This document shows, in pieces, positions 61,546 through 64,000 of a stretch of DNA of 64,000 bases; position 1 is the stretch's first letter, and the number at the start of each line of letters is the position of its first letter. The notes beneath the pieces were generated by a model. The model was not told the origin of the DNA. It made no database searches and saw only the letters and a program-made list of their open reading frames with translations. Source of the stretch: Clostridia bacterium. Lineage in GTDB: Bacteria; Bacillota; Clostridia; Oscillospirales; CAG-272. The translations under genes were made by a program, and so were the position numbers. The stretch lies in NCBI GenBank assembly GCA_017623355.1, contig JAGAPG010000022.1, positions 98,029 to 162,028 on the forward strand, read 5' to 3'.

Positions 61546-62586
61546 ATGGTAAAGAAATATTTGCATAGATACTTTATTGATGCTATGGGCGCTATGGCGC
61601 TTGGACTTTTTGCATCACTTCTTATCGGAACTATTTTCGGTACTATAGGTCAATATATGCATCTTGAAATGTTTACTACTATGGCGAATTACGCTAAGGC
61701 GGCAGCGGGAATGGCAATAGGCGTGGCAATAGCTTATAAGCTTGGCGCACATCCGCTTGTAATGTTCAGCTGCGCGGCTGTCGGGGCTATGAGCTACGAT
61801 ATGGGAGTCGTAACGTCAAATGGAGCAATAACCGAATGGGCAGTGTCGAACGGAATAGACGCAGGGCCTGCAGGAGCGTTTTTTGCCGTTATAATTGCTA
61901 CGGAAATTGGAATGCTTGTTTCAAAGAAAACAAAGATAGATATTCTCGTAACGCCTGTTGTGACGATATTTACAGGCTTTGCTGCAAGCTGGTTGCTTAG
62001 TCCTATAATCTCTTATTTAATGTATTATCTCGGTCAGTTTATAAATGTAACCACTGAGCTTCACCCCTTTCTTATGGGAGTAATAATATCAGTAATAGTG
62101 GGAATAGTGCTCACGCTTCCGATATCAAGTGCCGCAATATGCGCTTCAATAGGAATTGCAGGGCTTGCAGGCGGAGCAGCGACGGCTGGATGTTGTGCGC
62201 AAATGGTCGGATTTGCAGTAATGAGCTTTAAAGAAAACAAGGTAAACGGACTTTTGTCGCAAGGACTTGGCACATCAATGCTTCAAATGGGGAACATATG
62301 CAAAAATCCGAAAATATGGATTCCACCGATACTTGCATCCGCAATCTGTGGACCGCTTGCGACCTGTGTATTTAAGCTTAAATGTACGGGTGTTAGCGCA
62401 GGAATGGGAACGTGCGGTCTTGTAGGCCCTATCGGAGTTATCGCAGCAACGGAAAACGGAGCGCTTATGTGGACGGGGATAATTCTTGCATGCTTCGTGC
62501 TTCCTGCAGCCTTGTCACTTATTTTTGCGGAGATAATGCGAAAAATAGGCTGGATAAAGGAAAATGATCTAAAGCTTGAGGATTAA
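61546..62586 (+). CDS. PTS EIIC-like / PfoR-family membrane protein
   Basis: 346 residues. ATG 61546 is chosen because AAGGAG is 7 nt upstream; ATG 61540 is too close. The start FIDAMGAMALGLFASLLIGT and IGQYMHLEMF, the segment GMAIGVAIAYKLGAHPLVMF and the Gly/Ala-rich IGIAGLAGGAATAGCCAQMV fit the PTS_EIIC_2/PfoR family (COG3641). About nine to ten TM segments. No EIIA or EIIB domain is fused or adjacent, so the PTS role is open; it was first linked to perfringolysin regulation but acts as a transporter-like protein. Confidence 0.85.
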   Translation: MVKKYLHRYFIDAMGAMALGLFASLLIGTIFGTIGQYMHLEMFTTMANYAKAAAGMAIGVAIAYKLGAHPLVMFSCAAVGAMSYDMGVVTSNGAITEWAVSNGIDAGPAGAFFAVIIATEIGMLVSKKTKIDILVTPVVTIFTGFAASWLLSPIISYLMYYLGQFINVTTELHPFLMGVIISVIVGIVLTLPISSAAICASIGIAGLAGGAATAGCCAQMVGFAVMSFKENKVNGLLSQGLGTSMLQMGNICKNPKIWIPPILASAICGPLATCVFKLKCTGVSAGMGTCGLVGPIGVIAATENGALMWTGIILACFVLPAALSLIFAEIMRKIGWIKENDLKLED

Positions 62587-62591
62587 AATAA

Positions 62592-62646
62592 AAAAAGAGC
62601 GAAAACGATAATAACGGCTAAAGTCCGTTCGCTTCGCTCTTTTTCT
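62592..62646 (+). terminator. Terminator of the PfoR/EIIC-like gene
   Basis: AAAAAGAGCGAA at 62594 pairs with TTCGCTCTTTTT at the other end around a 30-nt loop that holds a second stem (ACGG/CCGT). Confidence 0.75.
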
Positions 62647-62652
62647 TTTTAA

Positions 62653-62675
62653 TTTTTGTGCAAATTGCACAAAAA
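62653..62675. promoter_or_regulatory. Operator-like inverted repeat (site B)
   Basis: Arms TTTTTGTGCAA and TTGCACAAAAA around a central A, perfect over 23 nt. A half site TTTTTTGTGCAA follows at about 62694-62705, next to the -35 box. Confidence 0.75.
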
Positions 62676-62680
62676 TTTCT

Positions 62681-62691
62681 GGGGGGGGGGG
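62681..62691 (+). repeat. Poly-G tract, 11 G, in the promoter region
   Basis: Eleven consecutive G, ending 20 nt before the -35 box at 62712, at the same place as the 9-G tract at 32581. Confidence 0.9.
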
Positions 62692-62711
62692 TATTTTTTG
62701 TGCAAAACTCC

Positions 62712-62740
62712 TTGACAACGCGCTAAAGGAATATTATAAT
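62712..62740 (+). promoter_or_regulatory. Promoter of the third secreted repeat protein gene
   Basis: TTGACA at 62712-62717, 17 nt, TATAAT at 62735-62740. CACCACTATACA follows as in the copy at 32660. The leader also has a hairpin from CGATGC/GCATCG (about 62789-62803). Confidence 0.85.
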
Positions 62741-62821
62741 ATATCTGTATAAATATAACACCACTATACAAAAAGTTATATTTTATCGATGCGATGCATC
62801 GAAATTCACAAGGAGAAAATT

Positions 62822-64000
62822 ATGAAAAAGAAGATTTTTTTAATGCTGACTTTAGTGTTTATGCTTTCTTGCTTGTTTGCGGTTTCATCAAACGCCGCTG
62901 TTGCGAAATATGATGATGCGCCTACTAAGACAACAATCCAAACTCTTGATACGGATATAGTTGTGTTCGACGACGGATATAGTTGTCTTTCTGCCTACAT
63001 ATTTAAAGATGTAAGTAAAATTGAAAACAACTACGGAATATCAAATGCACTTGATTTTAGTTACATTAAGGAGAAAACAGGGGAAAGCTACACCGTAAAC
63101 GACATTGTTTCTATTGACATCCCCGAGGGAATTACTCATGTTGGCAGATATGCGTTTCAAAGAAATACTACTGTGAAAAAAGTGACAATTCCCAAAACCG
63201 TAACAAGCTTTGGCGCTGCTTCATTTGAAAATGCCACAGGACTTGAATACTGCATTTTTGAACACACCGAAAAATCGGGCTTGACAAACTTCCAAGAATA
63301 TATGTTTGTTGGCTGTACGAACCTGAAAGCATTTTCTATGCCTGACTGTATTACGACAATTGGCGGTGCTTATCATTTCTCAGGCTGCACTAACTTACGC
63401 GCTGTATATCTTTCAAAAAATTTAACCACTTGGGAAAGTGGCGGCGGTGGTGCAAGAGGCGCTACCTTTGATGACTGTCATAACGTATATTTTGTAAATG
63501 AGCCATTCGTGTGCGTATCTCAAAGTCAAATTCCTGATAAGCCGACGGTTTATTATTTTCCGTCAAAACTTGAATCTATGGCGAACCAATGCATTTTCAG
63601 AGAGTGTCGTAGCTTAAATGATGTTTTGGTGTTTGGAGAAAAGATTACATCTGCGCCAAATCAGTATCTCTTTCAAAACGGACCTGCAAACAAAATCGTA
63701 TTTCTTGGAGATATGACAACTGTTTCAACTGAGTATTGGGGAAATACAACTCACGTATTTTTTGCAAACGAAAACGATAAGGATTCAAGTTGCGTTACGT
63801 TTTCAGGAGAAAAAACCGCTGTTTTCTGCAACGCAACGAATAACACGACGCATCTTACGGATGAACGAGGATCGACCCTTAAAGCTCCTGCTACCTGTGT
63901 ATCAGTAGCTATTTATGATGCAAAATGCTTCTGCGGAAAGGTGCTTGGTGAGATAAACGGTACTGAGCTTGATCCTAACAATCATAATTTTGATCTTGAA
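62822..64000 (+). CDS. Secreted BspA-like LRR / Cys-module protein, 3' end outside window
   Basis: At least 393 residues, open to the window end. RBS AAGGAG before ATG 62822. Signal peptide 1-25 (KKKIFLMLTLVFMLSCLF, then AVSSNAA). Residues about 95-330 are LRR_5/BspA repeats: TIPKTVTSFGAASFENATGL, CTNLKAFSMPDCITTIGG, FSGCTNLRAVYLSKNLTTW. From about 360 a Cys module begins (PATCVSVAIYDAKCFCG), with PNNHNFDLE following as in the lipoprotein at 41136 (PNNHNFE). It therefore joins the family of 32754 and 41136 and shares the G-run promoter of the former. Further Cys modules are expected beyond the edge. Confidence 0.82.
   Translation, partial: MKKKIFLMLTLVFMLSCLFAVSSNAAVAKYDDAPTKTTIQTLDTDIVVFDDGYSCLSAYIFKDVSKIENNYGISNALDFSYIKEKTGESYTVNDIVSIDIPEGITHVGRYAFQRNTTVKKVTIPKTVTSFGAASFENATGLEYCIFEHTEKSGLTNFQEYMFVGCTNLKAFSMPDCITTIGGAYHFSGCTNLRAVYLSKNLTTWESGGGGARGATFDDCHNVYFVNEPFVCVSQSQIPDKPTVYYFPSKLESMANQCIFRECRSLNDVLVFGEKITSAPNQYLFQNGPANKIVFLGDMTTVSTEYWGNTTHVFFANENDKDSSCVTFSGEKTAVFCNATNNTTHLTDERGSTLKAPATCVSVAIYDAKCFCGKVLGEINGTELDPNNHNFDLE

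Overview
The window reads as chromosome of a low-GC, single-membrane Firmicute, most likely a gut or host-associated member of the class Clostridia. Reasons: strong GGAGG-type ribosome binding sites, sigma-A promoters (TTGACA, 17 nt, TATAAT), many short-loop terminators, lipoproteins with lipoboxes, a SipW/TasA-type secretion locus, a DUF1292 protein, TilS-FtsH, a type III glutamine synthetase and host-glycan enzymes (GH95, GH30, heparinase-like). There is no rRNA and no recognisable prophage. One tRNA gene (Gln, TTG) is present. Taxonomy below class level is not supported by what can be seen.

Layout. 1-1.2 kb: 3' end of groEL plus a DUF1292 gene. 1.3-6.8 kb: a four-gene surface-fibre module (TasA-like protein, SipW-type Ser/His signal peptidase, DUF5305 membrane protein with a long cytoplasmic tail, second TasA-like protein), bracketed by two copies of the same terminator. 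6.8-8.9 kb: metallo-beta-lactamase-fold hydrolase, glycerophosphodiesterase, cyclase. 9.0-10.5 kb: a small island made of two arrays of palindromes around two small genes (one a frameshifted four-helix-bundle gene), next to tRNA-Gln. 10.6-23.8 kb: carbohydrate and surface genes (heparinase-like lyase, SGNH hydrolase, GH95 fucosidase, a nuclease lipoprotein, a phosphoesterase lipoprotein, GH30, MgtC, an MFS carrier, a discoidin-like secreted protein). 24-32.4 kb: ribF, MBL hydrolase, feoA-feoB, a serine hydrolase, a Ca2+-type P-ATPase. 32.5-43.5 kb: two large secreted Cys-rich repeat proteins flanking tilS-ftsH and a small membrane protein. 43.7-52.9 kb: one compact operon with all seven shikimate-pathway activities plus pheA, tyrA and an aminotransferase. 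53-62.6 kb: YoaK-family protein, glnN, MFS, fba, a cytidylate-kinase-like protein, acpP, a tyrosine recombinase, small membrane proteins, a PfoR/EIIC-like transporter. 62.6-64 kb: the start of a third secreted repeat protein, cut by the window edge.

The most unusual signals are regulatory. The secreted repeat proteins starting at 32754 and 62822 share an almost superimposable upstream region: an inverted repeat built on TTTTTGTGCAA, then a run of 9 or 11 G, a half site, TTGACA and TATAAT. A G-run at a fixed distance (20-21 nt) from the -35 box in such an AT-rich genome looks like a phase-variable promoter switch. A third family member (41136) has the inverted repeat but no G-run, so a shared regulon with and without switching is plausible. 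The TasA/SipW/DUF5305 module is the second candidate system: two predicted SipW substrates, their peptidase and a membrane protein that could link the surface fibre to the cytoplasm.

How the genes fit together: GH95, GH30, heparinase-like lyase, SGNH hydrolase and MFS carriers point to use of host or plant glycans, mostly by enzymes without visible signal peptides; the aromatic operon gives phenylalanine and tyrosine prototrophy; glnN assimilates ammonium; FeoAB brings in ferrous iron; the repeat proteins and TasA-like proteins form the cell exterior.
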